This document shows positions 1 to 8,985 of a stretch of 64,000 nucleotides of DNA, piece by piece. A program made the translations under genes and the position numbers. Location: assembly GCA_963765585.1 (NCBI GenBank), contig CAVXXB010000002.1, positions 248,001 to 312,000 of the forward strand. Reading direction: 5' to 3'. The stretch is from CAVXXB01 sp963765585. GTDB lineage: Bacteria > Calditrichota > Calditrichia > JAJRVZ01. Numbering within the stretch: the stretch's first letter is position 1; every line of letters begins with the position of its first letter. The notes below the pieces were generated by a model. The model did not search any database. It had not been told where the DNA came from and saw nothing but the letters and a program-made list of their open reading frames with translations.

Positions 1-2919
1 AGTAAAGGCCGTCATCAAAATCGGCCGGAATCGCTGCTTACCCGCCTGCATAATGGCATCATGCCGGTTATATCCCTGTTTACGAAGTCTGTTAACCAGA
101 TCGATAAGCACAATGGCATTATTTACCACAATACCTATGAGAATAATAAATCCAATTTGGCTCATTAAGTCAATGGCGGTGTCAGTCAGGTATAAAAGCC
201 AGAATGCACCAAAAAACGAGAACGGGACCGCAATAATAACAGATAGCGGCAGCACAAAAGATTCAAACAAGAAACCCATGAGCAGAAATACAAATGTGGC
301 TGATAGAATCATGGCAAATTGCTGGCTGCTGTCACTCTCCCGCATTCGACGAAAATTATCCCCTTTTGTCCAGGAATAGCCATAGGGCATCTCAAAACCC
401 GCCATGGCCTGATCCACCTGCTGGAAAATTTTGCCCATATTATCACTGGTTGTATTTGCCTTTACACTCAGGAACGTTTTACCATCCCGGCGCTGAATCT
501 CACCAAAACCCTTGGCAATTGTAATCCTTGCCAGAGCATCAAGCGGAATTTCACGACCATTCTCGCTGAAGAAGGTTAAATTCTTGAGCTGATAAAGATT
601 ACGACGATCTTCTTTCTGCAATTGAATTCTTACCTGAATTTCTTTCTCTTCAGTTTGATATTTGGGTAGTGGTATGCCTCGCAAGGCATATTGAACTGTA
701 CCCGAAATTACCTGCGGTGATATGCCATATTTTTTTGCCTGTTCGCGGTTAATGGTTAACCGGATTTCATCACTGCCGCTTTCCCGGTCCGTTTCGACAC
801 TTATAATTTCTTCGATCGATCGTAACCTGCGGGCCATTTCTTCAGACAGTTCATACAACTTTTCTGTGTCATCACCAAAAAGTGATAAGGTTAAAGAGGC
901 ATCTTCACCTCCGTCACCACCACGCCATCTGGTACGGATCTCAACACCAGGAAAGATCGGAAGTCTTTTCTTAATATCCTCCACGACTTCCGTATATTCC
1001 ATATAACCACCTTCTTTGAGACCGAGTTGCTTAATTATATTATGATAGAAAACTTCATACCACTGTCTTTTCTCCGGGGGGTGTAAAAAAATACGCATTT
1101 GTCCCCAATTATGACTGTACCTTGTATCGATTGTCCTCACATTATATACATTTTTTTTGGCCAGCACGGTATCCTCTACCGTATTAATAATTTTCCCAAC
1201 ATATTCAATTGTTAGATTATCCGGCAAATCAAAAAATAACCGCACATCATTTATATTTCCCCGCATATCCGGATTTGACTTTGAATTTTGTGCCGCATAC
1301 ACCATGGAAATCAAAACCAGTATCAGAAAAATCGATGTCTCTATCCGATGACTCAATGTCCAGCCAAGTAACCGTTGATAAAGACTATTGGTTTTGACAA
1401 TTGCCAGCGGTTCTTCCACCTCACGCCGGCTAACAATCTTTGTTGCAGCCAATGGTATAAATATCATGGCAACCAATAGAGAACCCAAAAGAGAGACAAT
1501 TACGGGTAATCCAATACGTAACATATAAAACTTGAAACCGACATTATCGTTCATTACAATAAGGGGAAGAAAAACCACAACAGTTGTCAGGGTTGCCATA
1601 GTTACCGCAAGAGCAACTTCACTGGCACCCCATAATCCCGCCTTTTTATCTGAGACACCCTCTGTTCGCTTGGAATAGATATTTTCCAGAACTACAATTG
1701 AATTATCGACCACCATACCTACCGACACCATTAAACCCATCATCGTAATCAGGTTTAAAGTCCAGCCAATAAAATACATGAAAGTAATGGTAACCAGAAT
1801 CGAAAGTGGAATTGCCATATTAACGATCAATGTCATACGGAAACGACGAAGGAAAAAGTACATAACAGCAAATGCAAATATACCACCCCAAATGGCAGCA
1901 TTCTGCAAATTCTCGATTGATTCTGTAATAAACGTACCCTGGTTGAACAGAATTTCCGCTTCAAAACCGGATAATCTTGGATCTTTTTTTATCTCATTAT
2001 CCATTTTGGCTACAATTGCATTGGTTATTTCAACCGAGTTGGCCATAGACTCTTTGAAAACACCTATTGATACGGACTTTTTTCCATTTATGGATTGGCG
2101 CCAGCGTCGTTCAGGCACATCATACACCACCTGGGCAATGTCACCCAACTTCACATTCGTACCTCGTATCGGAAGATTTCTGATCTCCTCGAGGTTTTTA
2201 AATTTCCCTAAAGATCGTACAAATATTTTTTGTTCACCTTCGGTTACGAATCCTGATGATAGGGCAAAATTATCAGTGCGTAATTTCTGAATAATCTCAT
2301 ATAAATTGATTTTATAGCTGCGGACAAGATCCTGGTTTATCAATATTTGGATTTCTTTTTCTTCGGCTCCCCAAATCTCCACATTGGCCACACCATCGAT
2401 CTGTTCGATTGGTTTTTTTATAAACTGCTCTACCCTGTAATACGGATCTTCATATGCCTCGTTTTGAATCAATGCAATCCATAAAATGGGTTCATCATCA
2501 TTTCCCCATTTACGCACATACAAGCGCTCAATATCGTCCGGTAGTTCTGCTTTAACACGATCCATACGATCACGCAGGGTGGCATACGCAACATCCATAT
2601 CGGTATCCTGTACAAAGCGAACGAATGTCCAGCAACCATTGCTGCTACTGCTGGTTCGTACCATCTCCACACCGCTGATGGTTCGGATCTGATTTTCAAT
2701 GGGTTTTGCGACCTGCTCTTCTACCTCTTGCGGATTGGAATTAGGATAGGGAGTCCAGACTCCCAGAAATGGCGGGGAGAATCCGGCCGGCATCAATTCG
2801 ACGGCTATCTGTGTAAATGATATATATCCGACTACCAGTAGTGCCAATAAGGTCATCAGAACTGTTACCGGACGTCGTATCGAGAAATTTGGTAATAAAC
2901 TTGGACGTTTATCTGACAT
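1..2919 (-). CDS. RND-family efflux permease, C-terminus cut by window edge
   Basis: Inner-membrane proton-driven RND (AcrB/HAE-like) pump subunit. Reading from the ATG at 2919 gives 973 codons in frame to base 1, without a stop. The N-terminus has the usual first helix after an RRPVTVLM motif. The TM4 region carries GMVVDNSIVVLE, with the proton-relay aspartate, and the last visible residues FRPILMTAFT match the conserved segment just before the final helices, so roughly 60-80 residues are missing. It follows a second RND gene (3055-6879) and an adaptor gene (6892-8091) on the same strand, separated by a 135-bp spacer. Substrate cannot be told from sequence. The two permeases may form a mixed trimer as in MdtBC, or be alternatives sharing one adaptor. 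No TolC-like gene is visible; it may lie beyond the edge. Confidence 0.93.
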   Translation of the reverse strand, partial: MSDKRPSLLPNFSIRRPVTVLMTLLALLVVGYISFTQIAVELMPAGFSPPFLGVWTPYPNSNPQEVEEQVAKPIENQIRTISGVEMVRTSSSSNGCWTFVRFVQDTDMDVAYATLRDRMDRVKAELPDDIERLYVRKWGNDDEPILWIALIQNEAYEDPYYRVEQFIKKPIEQIDGVANVEIWGAEEKEIQILINQDLVRSYKINLYEIIQKLRTDNFALSSGFVTEGEQKIFVRSLGKFKNLEEIRNLPIRGTNVKLGDIAQVVYDVPERRWRQSINGKKSVSIGVFKESMANSVEITNAIVAKMDNEIKKDPRLSGFEAEILFNQGTFITESIENLQNAAIWGGIFAFAVMYFFLRRFRMTLIVNMAIPLSILVTITFMYFIGWTLNLITMMGLMVSVGMVVDNSIVVLENIYSKRTEGVSDKKAGLWGASEVALAVTMATLTTVVVFLPLIVMNDNVGFKFYMLRIGLPVIVSLLGSLLVAMIFIPLAATKIVSRREVEEPLAIVKTNSLYQRLLGWTLSHRIETSIFLILVLISMVYAAQNSKSNPDMRGNINDVRLFFDLPDNLTIEYVGKIINTVEDTVLAKKNVYNVRTIDTRYSHNWGQMRIFLHPPEKRQWYEVFYHNIIKQLGLKEGGYMEYTEVVEDIKKRLPIFPGVEIRTRWRGGDGGEDASLTLSLFGDDTEKLYELSEEMARRLRSIEEIISVETDRESGSDEIRLTINREQAKKYGISPQVISGTVQYALRGIPLPKYQTEEKEIQVRIQLQKEDRRNLYQLKNLTFFSENGREIPLDALARITIAKGFGEIQRRDGKTFLSVKANTTSDNMGKIFQQVDQAMAGFEMPYGYSWTKGDNFRRMRESDSSQQFAMILSATFVFLLMGFLFESFVLPLSVIIAVPFSFFGAFWLLYLTDTAIDLMSQIGFIILIGIVVNNAIVLIDLVNRLRKQGYNRHDAIMQAGKQRFRPILMTAFT

Positions 2920-3054
2920 ATGATTTCTCACTTTGATTAGGGTTATTTGTTTTATTACATTGATTGTCCCTATAAAGTCCCTGAGTACCTAAGCACCTGA
3001 GTCCCTGGAGAAACAACCTTTATTCAAGCCTTCTTTAATCGATCTAAATTCAAA

Positions 3055-6000
3055 TCAATCTTTCCGATCGAGTACACTGTATACCGTAGGTATTACAACC
3101 AATGTTAATATTGTTGAGGTCATTAAACCGATGATTACAGTGATTGCCATAGGAGTCCTTATTTCTGCACCATCCCCCATTCCAATTGCCATAGGCAGCA
3201 AGCCCAGAACGGTTGTCGATGTGGTCATAATAATCGGACGCAGTCTGACTTTACCAGCCGTCACGATGGCATCGATCTTATTCATTCCGCGTTCGCGCAA
3301 CTGATTTATGTAATCTACCAGGACAATCGCATTATTTACTACAATTCCGGCCAGCATGATCCCACCCAGAAAAACCACGATACTGGCAGGAATACTAAAG
3401 ATATACAAAAATAAAAACACACCAATAAGTGCAAGCGGTATGGTAAATATGATGATGAACGGGTGCAGCAGTGATTCAAACTGAGACGCCATCACGATAT
3501 AAACCAGGAAGATAGCCAATCCGAGTGCCAGCATCAAACTATTCAATGAGGTTTCCATCTCCTTGTTCTGACCAGTCAGATCAAATGTAAAGTCCGCGGG
3601 CATTTCAATATCCTGCATGATGGCATAAATATCCTGACTGATGCTTCCCAAATCTCTACCAGAGATGTTGGCTGTTATCAACGCAGTTCGCTGCTGATCG
3701 ATACGGCGAATCTCTGACGGACCTTCATTTACTTTAATATCCGCAACAGATTCTAAAGGAAGCGGGATATCTGAGCCGGGATTAATAATCAACCGTTTCA
3801 AATTGTCAATGCTTTCTTTATCCTGATCACGAACGCGGACAAGGATATCAATTTTCCGGTCTTCCTCTTTAAATTCTGTAGCGACATCTCCCCGTACTTT
3901 ATTTCTGACAATTGAAGCAACATCCAGAATATTCAAGCCATAACGTGAAAGGAGTTGCCGGTTATATATAATCTGGACCTCCGGATTTCCCCGCTGGATA
4001 TTTGCCCGGACATCAAATAATCCTGGGATATTTTTCATTTGATCCGCAATTGTGTTTGCGACCGATTGGAGATCGATGAGGTTATATCCATGCACTTCAA
4101 CTTCTACGGGAGTCTTAAAACTAAACAACGTGGGACGAGATATTTTTGATTCGATTCCGGAAAAATCTGCCATATGTGCGCGAATGGCACCAATAGCACT
4201 CTCTTCCAGATCAATCGTACTTCCCTCCCGGATCAGCGTGACGGTAAGTTTTGCAGTATGTTCTCCCTCATCCGTGTTGGTAGATTCCTTTTTATCTATA
4301 CCAATTACAGAGGCAACTTTTGCAACTTCCGGTAAACCGGAGACAAAATCTTCAATGGGTTTGACACGCACATCGGTGTCTTCGGCCGGTGTGCCAACCG
4401 GTAGCGTCAGTTCCAGATTAAATTCTCCCTGATGAACTTCCGGTATTAATTCGCTACCAATCCGGGGACCTATTACAAAAATAGTGAATAGAAATACAAC
4501 AACAATAGAACCTATTAAAGTACCCCGCTTCTCCAGTGACCACATCAGCACTTTGGGATATGCTACTTCAAGTTTTCCATAGAACCAGTTGAATGCGGTA
4601 AACACATATTCTGACGGTTTGGTTAACAGGATTCTGATAACAAAAACCACTGCTTTCAGGCCAACTGCCGCAAAAGCAATAAATGCATGTAAAAACCTGA
4701 AAAACAATTCTATTAAAATGGCAAAAATATATTTAAATATAAAAAACAAAAAACCAAACGGATACATCAGAGCCCGGCCTATCTTTTTTATAACTGATTT
4801 TCCGCGAAATTTTTCGCCAAGGTTTTTAAGATCTCCATAGAATCCGGCGAAGGACTTATTCACCAGGTATCCTGGCCATAGATCTTTAACAAATCTTATC
4901 CTGAAAAAGTCCTCATTTTCTGCATACCGGATGGACACTTCGCTTATCCTTAATTTCAAAATGTTTAATTTTGTCAGCAACGCAAAAACTGGCATAATGA
5001 AATACAGGAATGGCAAAGTCAGGAATTTTACAAGTGTAATGATCAGTGCCAGAAAGACTTTAATCCACTTCCAGGTCATCTGCCATATTGTTTTCAGAAG
5101 CAGAATAAATCCGGATAGTGATTTTTCCAGCCATGTACTGGTATTATCTTCACTTCCAAGCAAATGATTTATGTCTGGCTCCGCAGGAAAGGTAAATATG
5201 TTATGTTTTAACATATTCTGAATCTGTGCACCGGAGACAAATAATTGTGACTCCCGTGAAGACAACATTGGAATTAAAAACAACGCCACTGCCAGAGATG
5301 CCAGAAGTGAAAATACAACTGTCATCGACATATCGCCAAAAACCTGCCCGGCGACACCTTCTACAAAAACAATGGGAAAGAATACGGCAATCGTCGTCAG
5401 GGTTGATGCGAATACCGCGCCGCCTACTTCACCTACACCACGTATTGTGGCCTGAACCAGATTATCACCCTCCTCGCGGCATCGGGAAATACTTTCAAGT
5501 ACCACGATGGAATTGTCCACAAGCATACCAATACCGAGCGCCAATCCTCCCAGGGACATGATATTCAATGAAACAGAAAATATTTTCATTGGGGCAAATG
5601 TTGATATTACCGAAATCGGTATGGATATACCCACAATCAGTGTTGCCGTTAAATTGCGTAAAAACACAAACAGAACAATAATTGCTAAAATTCCGCCGAT
5701 AACAGCGGTTGATTTTACCTCGTTTACTGCATTCTCGATAAATATGGACTGATCAGACAACTTATCAATACCGATTCCGCCAGGAAGAGAGTGCGCAATA
5801 AAGTCCGTCATCATTTTGGCCTGCATGTCTGGGCGACCCGGACCTCCACCGGTATTCTCCTTTGGTTTCTTCTCCTCTACCTTTTCTTTGTCTTTGTCGG
5901 CCTCCATACGGCGAACATATGCCTGTTGTTCGGCAGTACCAAAAACGGCATCTGTAACGCTTTTCGCAACCGCGACGATATTTGCATCTGCTTCTTTATA

Positions 6001-6879
6001 CACTTCAATTTCGACACTCTCATCCGATCCAATACGCGTTATTATTTCTCGCTCTCTGTGCGTACGCTTGACTGTTCCGACATCGCGAATTTTTATTTCT
6101 TTTCCATTCCAATTTCCAATGACAACTTCGGAAATTTCCGGTATATTTTTAAACTCATTGAGTGTCCGAACCAGATATTCTGTCTGACCTTCCTTTAGGG
6201 TTCCGCCGGCCAGATTGATATTTTCCTGTGCCAGACGATTCTTAACCTGTTGAATATCAATCCCGATCAATGTGAGTTTTTGTTCATGCAGCTCAACCCG
6301 GATTTCTTCTTCAAGGCCACCTTTAACTTTTACTGCAGCCACGCCATCAATGGTTTCAAGACGTCGTTTGATATCCTCTTCCGCCAGATAACGCATATAA
6401 TAAAGAGACCTGCCGCCATACAAACCAAGACGCAAAATAGGATCAAGTGATGGATCATATCGCAAAATAAGTGGGCGTTTCACCTCTTCCGGGAAAAACA
6501 CCTGATCCAGTTTCTCTCGCAGGTCGGCCGTCGCTTTGTTCATATCCGTATCCCAGCTGAACTCGAGGATAATATCCGATTGGCCCGCCTTTGATATGGA
6601 GGTTAGACTAACCAGATTATCAACCACTCCCAGAGCCTGTTCTACCGGCCGTGAGATGGTCGTTTCTACTTCCTCGGGTGCTGTTCCGGCATATTCTGTA
6701 CGCACAGTCAACGATGGATAAGAGATATCCGGCATGAGATTGAGTGGTAATTGCTGATATGAGATATAGCCAAACACAGTTATGCCGATAACCACCATTA
6801 AAATTGCAACCGGTCGGGTGGTGGTGAATTTAAAAAAATCGTTTACTTTAATGCCATTGCTTTCGTTACTCGTATTCAT
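3055..6879 (-). CDS. RND-family efflux permease with large central membrane insertion
   Basis: RND/HAE-type transporter of 1274 residues, against about 1040 for the family. The N-terminal half is standard: first helix after TTRPVAILMV, porter domain, and TM4 with GIGMLVDNSIVVLE. The second half is also standard from about residue 765 (LEKRGTLIGS) to the end. Between TM6 and TM7, at about residues 545-760, lie roughly 215 extra residues rich in hydrophobic and aromatic stretches and lysines that look like several added membrane or amphipathic helices. A charged Lys/Glu plus Gly/Pro stretch (KKPKENTGGGPGRPD) lies in the periplasmic porter region near residue 345. The gene starts 12 bp after the adaptor gene, so they are co-transcribed. 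No frame break was seen. Confidence 0.95.
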   Translation of the reverse strand: MNTSNESNGIKVNDFFKFTTTRPVAILMVVIGITVFGYISYQQLPLNLMPDISYPSLTVRTEYAGTAPEEVETTISRPVEQALGVVDNLVSLTSISKAGQSDIILEFSWDTDMNKATADLREKLDQVFFPEEVKRPLILRYDPSLDPILRLGLYGGRSLYYMRYLAEEDIKRRLETIDGVAAVKVKGGLEEEIRVELHEQKLTLIGIDIQQVKNRLAQENINLAGGTLKEGQTEYLVRTLNEFKNIPEISEVVIGNWNGKEIKIRDVGTVKRTHREREIITRIGSDESVEIEVYKEADANIVAVAKSVTDAVFGTAEQQAYVRRMEADKDKEKVEEKKPKENTGGGPGRPDMQAKMMTDFIAHSLPGGIGIDKLSDQSIFIENAVNEVKSTAVIGGILAIIVLFVFLRNLTATLIVGISIPISVISTFAPMKIFSVSLNIMSLGGLALGIGMLVDNSIVVLESISRCREEGDNLVQATIRGVGEVGGAVFASTLTTIAVFFPIVFVEGVAGQVFGDMSMTVVFSLLASLAVALFLIPMLSSRESQLFVSGAQIQNMLKHNIFTFPAEPDINHLLGSEDNTSTWLEKSLSGFILLLKTIWQMTWKWIKVFLALIITLVKFLTLPFLYFIMPVFALLTKLNILKLRISEVSIRYAENEDFFRIRFVKDLWPGYLVNKSFAGFYGDLKNLGEKFRGKSVIKKIGRALMYPFGFLFFIFKYIFAILIELFFRFLHAFIAFAAVGLKAVVFVIRILLTKPSEYVFTAFNWFYGKLEVAYPKVLMWSLEKRGTLIGSIVVVFLFTIFVIGPRIGSELIPEVHQGEFNLELTLPVGTPAEDTDVRVKPIEDFVSGLPEVAKVASVIGIDKKESTNTDEGEHTAKLTVTLIREGSTIDLEESAIGAIRAHMADFSGIESKISRPTLFSFKTPVEVEVHGYNLIDLQSVANTIADQMKNIPGLFDVRANIQRGNPEVQIIYNRQLLSRYGLNILDVASIVRNKVRGDVATEFKEEDRKIDILVRVRDQDKESIDNLKRLIINPGSDIPLPLESVADIKVNEGPSEIRRIDQQRTALITANISGRDLGSISQDIYAIMQDIEMPADFTFDLTGQNKEMETSLNSLMLALGLAIFLVYIVMASQFESLLHPFIIIFTIPLALIGVFLFLYIFSIPASIVVFLGGIMLAGIVVNNAIVLVDYINQLRERGMNKIDAIVTAGKVRLRPIIMTTSTTVLGLLPMAIGMGDGAEIRTPMAITVIIGLMTSTILTLVVIPTVYSVLDRKD

Positions 6880-6891
6880 AGGATTCCTTTA

Positions 6892-8091
6892 CTAACTGCG
6901 TGGGGAAGTTTTACTCAGACGGCGCTCTGCAAACTCAATATTTCGCTCACTTACAATTTTCACCTTAGTCTGGTCTTTTAAACCGGCCTGCCCAACTATA
7001 ATGACTTTATCCCCTGCCTCAATATCTGCCAGGCATTCAACTTTTTCATGATCCTGAAATCCGACTTTGAGTGGAATTTTACTGGCGATACTGTCGCGTA
7101 CAACAAACACATTCATCATTTCATTTTCGTATACGATTGCTGTCTTAGGTATCAGGACCACACTTTCATGAGTATCGATGACAATATGGGCATTGACAAA
7201 CATGCCGGAACGCAGCTGATCTTTCACATTTTTAACGCCGATGGTCACTTTAAAAGTACCACTCTGCGGGTCTACTACCGGGCTCACACGCTTTATCCAT
7301 CCTGTAAATCTTTCACCCGCAATATTTTCAGAACTAATATAGGCTGTTTGTCCTTTTTTCACATTGCCCAGTTCCTTCTCCGGTGTGTAAACAACCGCTA
7401 TCATTTCTTCCGTATTGATAATATTGTACAGTATATTGGATGGTTGAATCCGGTCTCCGATTTTAACCCTGCGGTCACCAACAACACCTGATATTGGCGA
7501 TTTTATCTTTGTGTAGCTATAGTTTAGTTTTGCCTGCTCCCAATCCACTTTCAAACCTTCGGTTGTAAATCGTGCCTGCTCAAATTCTTCTTTACTGAGC
7601 AGATCTTTTTCAAACATTGCCTTCATACGGTTAAAATCCGCTTCCTGCTTCAAATAATTCAGATGTGCACGCTCTTCTGCCAACTGATATTCAGCCGCTT
7701 CAAGTTCCATTAACACCTGGTTTTTTTTTACTTTTTCACCTTCCTGTACATATATTTTTTCGATAACACCCTGAACCCGTGAATATATGTCCGCCATTTT
7801 TTCAGTCTCAAGATTTGTACTTAGCAATATATAGTCAGCAATCGTACCGCGAGAGATCGTAGTTACCTCAACTGGAATAGCGTCAATTTCCGGTCCTTTT
7901 TTGTTATTTTTATCACCATCGGCATTTGCCCCGGAGTCTGCATTAGCGACCGCATTTGAATCAGTAACAGTTGAGTCTGTTCCGGATCCATTTCCCTGCC
8001 CTTGTTCATTTGAACTATTACCGCAATACAGATGCAGTAGTGAAAGAATTATCAGAAAAGTAAAAATAAAAATTGGTTTTTGAAATTGCAT
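6892..8091 (-). CDS. RND periplasmic adaptor (membrane fusion) lipoprotein
   Basis: HlyD/AcrA-type adaptor linking an inner-membrane RND pump to an outer-membrane channel. The N-terminus is a lipoprotein signal peptide ending in LLHLYC, so Cys23 is probably the lipidated residue. A low-complexity Asn/Ser/Gly/Asp linker of about 45 residues follows. Next come a biotinyl-lipoyl-like half motif (IYVQEGEKVKKNQVLMELEA), a coiled hairpin rich in Glu/Lys/Ala, the second lipoyl half (IKSPISGVVGDRRVKIGD), and beta-barrel and membrane-proximal domains. It is the first gene of the three-gene pump operon. The 264-bp spacer upstream separates it from the divergent mobA. There is no adjacent regulator, so control is unknown. 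Confidence 0.94.
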   Translation of the reverse strand: MQFQKPIFIFTFLIILSLLHLYCGNSSNEQGQGNGSGTDSTVTDSNAVANADSGANADGDKNNKKGPEIDAIPVEVTTISRGTIADYILLSTNLETEKMADIYSRVQGVIEKIYVQEGEKVKKNQVLMELEAAEYQLAEERAHLNYLKQEADFNRMKAMFEKDLLSKEEFEQARFTTEGLKVDWEQAKLNYSYTKIKSPISGVVGDRRVKIGDRIQPSNILYNIINTEEMIAVVYTPEKELGNVKKGQTAYISSENIAGERFTGWIKRVSPVVDPQSGTFKVTIGVKNVKDQLRSGMFVNAHIVIDTHESVVLIPKTAIVYENEMMNVFVVRDSIASKIPLKVGFQDHEKVECLADIEAGDKVIIVGQAGLKDQTKVKIVSERNIEFAERRLSKTSPRS

Positions 8092-8355
8092 GATAGCTCC
8101 TGTAAATAAATCTCTTCTTAACTATAATTAAATCCACACCCTACTACGCAGGGCATGATTGTATGTTTCATCAAATATTTTTTGTAATATACTGATATTG
8201 TTGTACAAAACTAATGAAAAATATATCAGAAATATTCCTTCTAATTTTAGCAAAAAACAATATTCGTTTGTCTGGATATCCTGAAAATCTTATTTTTTGG
8301 AAATTACATGAGATACCCAACTAAATACGATGATTAAAGCATAGCATGGGGAAAG

Positions 8356-8985
8356 ATGCAAGTTACAAATATTAGTGCCTCCGGCGCAATATTGATCGGC
8401 GGAAAAAGCCATAGATTTAAAAGCGATAAAGCGTTTATAGAATTCACTGATGGATTTCTCTCGGCTGAAATATATCAAAAATTCTGTCGCATATTCGGAC
8501 AGACGTTTTTTGTTTCAGACACCGGAGATAAAGCACCATTACCGGAAGCCAAGGTTATAGTAGATTTAAAACCGGATATTGGACCGATCGGAGGATTATA
8601 CACCGCATTATCAGCTGCATCATTTAAATATTGTTTTATAAGTGCCTGTGATATGCCATTTTTAAGTATCGAATTAATACATCATTTATGGAAAAGCTGC
8701 ACGGATGACTATGATATAATTGTCCCGGTCTGGGATGCAAAAATTGAACCACTCGCTGCATTTTATCATAAACGATGCTTATCCGCAATTGAATCAATGA
8801 TATCAAAAAAACAATTCATGATGAAAGGATTCTGGGATCAGGTAAAAGTAAAGTATATTGATATGTCTGATTTTTTACCGCCAGAAGGATTGGCCAAATT
8901 ATTTTTTAATATAAATACAAAAGAAGATTATAAATCAGCACGGGCAATGCTTAATGAGATTCATAATGATGATCAGATTATATAA
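8356..8985 (+). CDS. mobA: Molybdenum cofactor guanylyltransferase (MobA-like)
   Basis: Cytoplasmic nucleotidyltransferase that, in the MobA family, joins GMP from GTP to molybdopterin-molybdenum cofactor. Signature elements occur in order: a modified nucleotide-binding loop IGGKSHRFKSDKAF, the segment IGPIGGLYTAL, the metal-binding aspartate in ACDMPFL, the segment EPLAAFYHK, and the C-terminal NINTKEDY motif. Its 209 residues match MobA (about 190-210). A purine-rich GGGGAAAG just before the ATG supports the start. No other molybdenum-cofactor gene lies in the window. The 3' end overlaps the next gene by 32 bp, implying translational coupling. A related NTP-transferase for another substrate is less likely. 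Confidence 0.85.
   Translation: MQVTNISASGAILIGGKSHRFKSDKAFIEFTDGFLSAEIYQKFCRIFGQTFFVSDTGDKAPLPEAKVIVDLKPDIGPIGGLYTALSAASFKYCFISACDMPFLSIELIHHLWKSCTDDYDIIVPVWDAKIEPLAAFYHKRCLSAIESMISKKQFMMKGFWDQVKVKYIDMSDFLPPEGLAKLFFNINTKEDYKSARAMLNEIHNDDQII

Noticed and set aside
5226..6198. Several plus-strand frames of 110-135 residues inside the RND genes
   Set aside because: Composition shadows of the minus-strand transporter, with no domain motif and no start signals.
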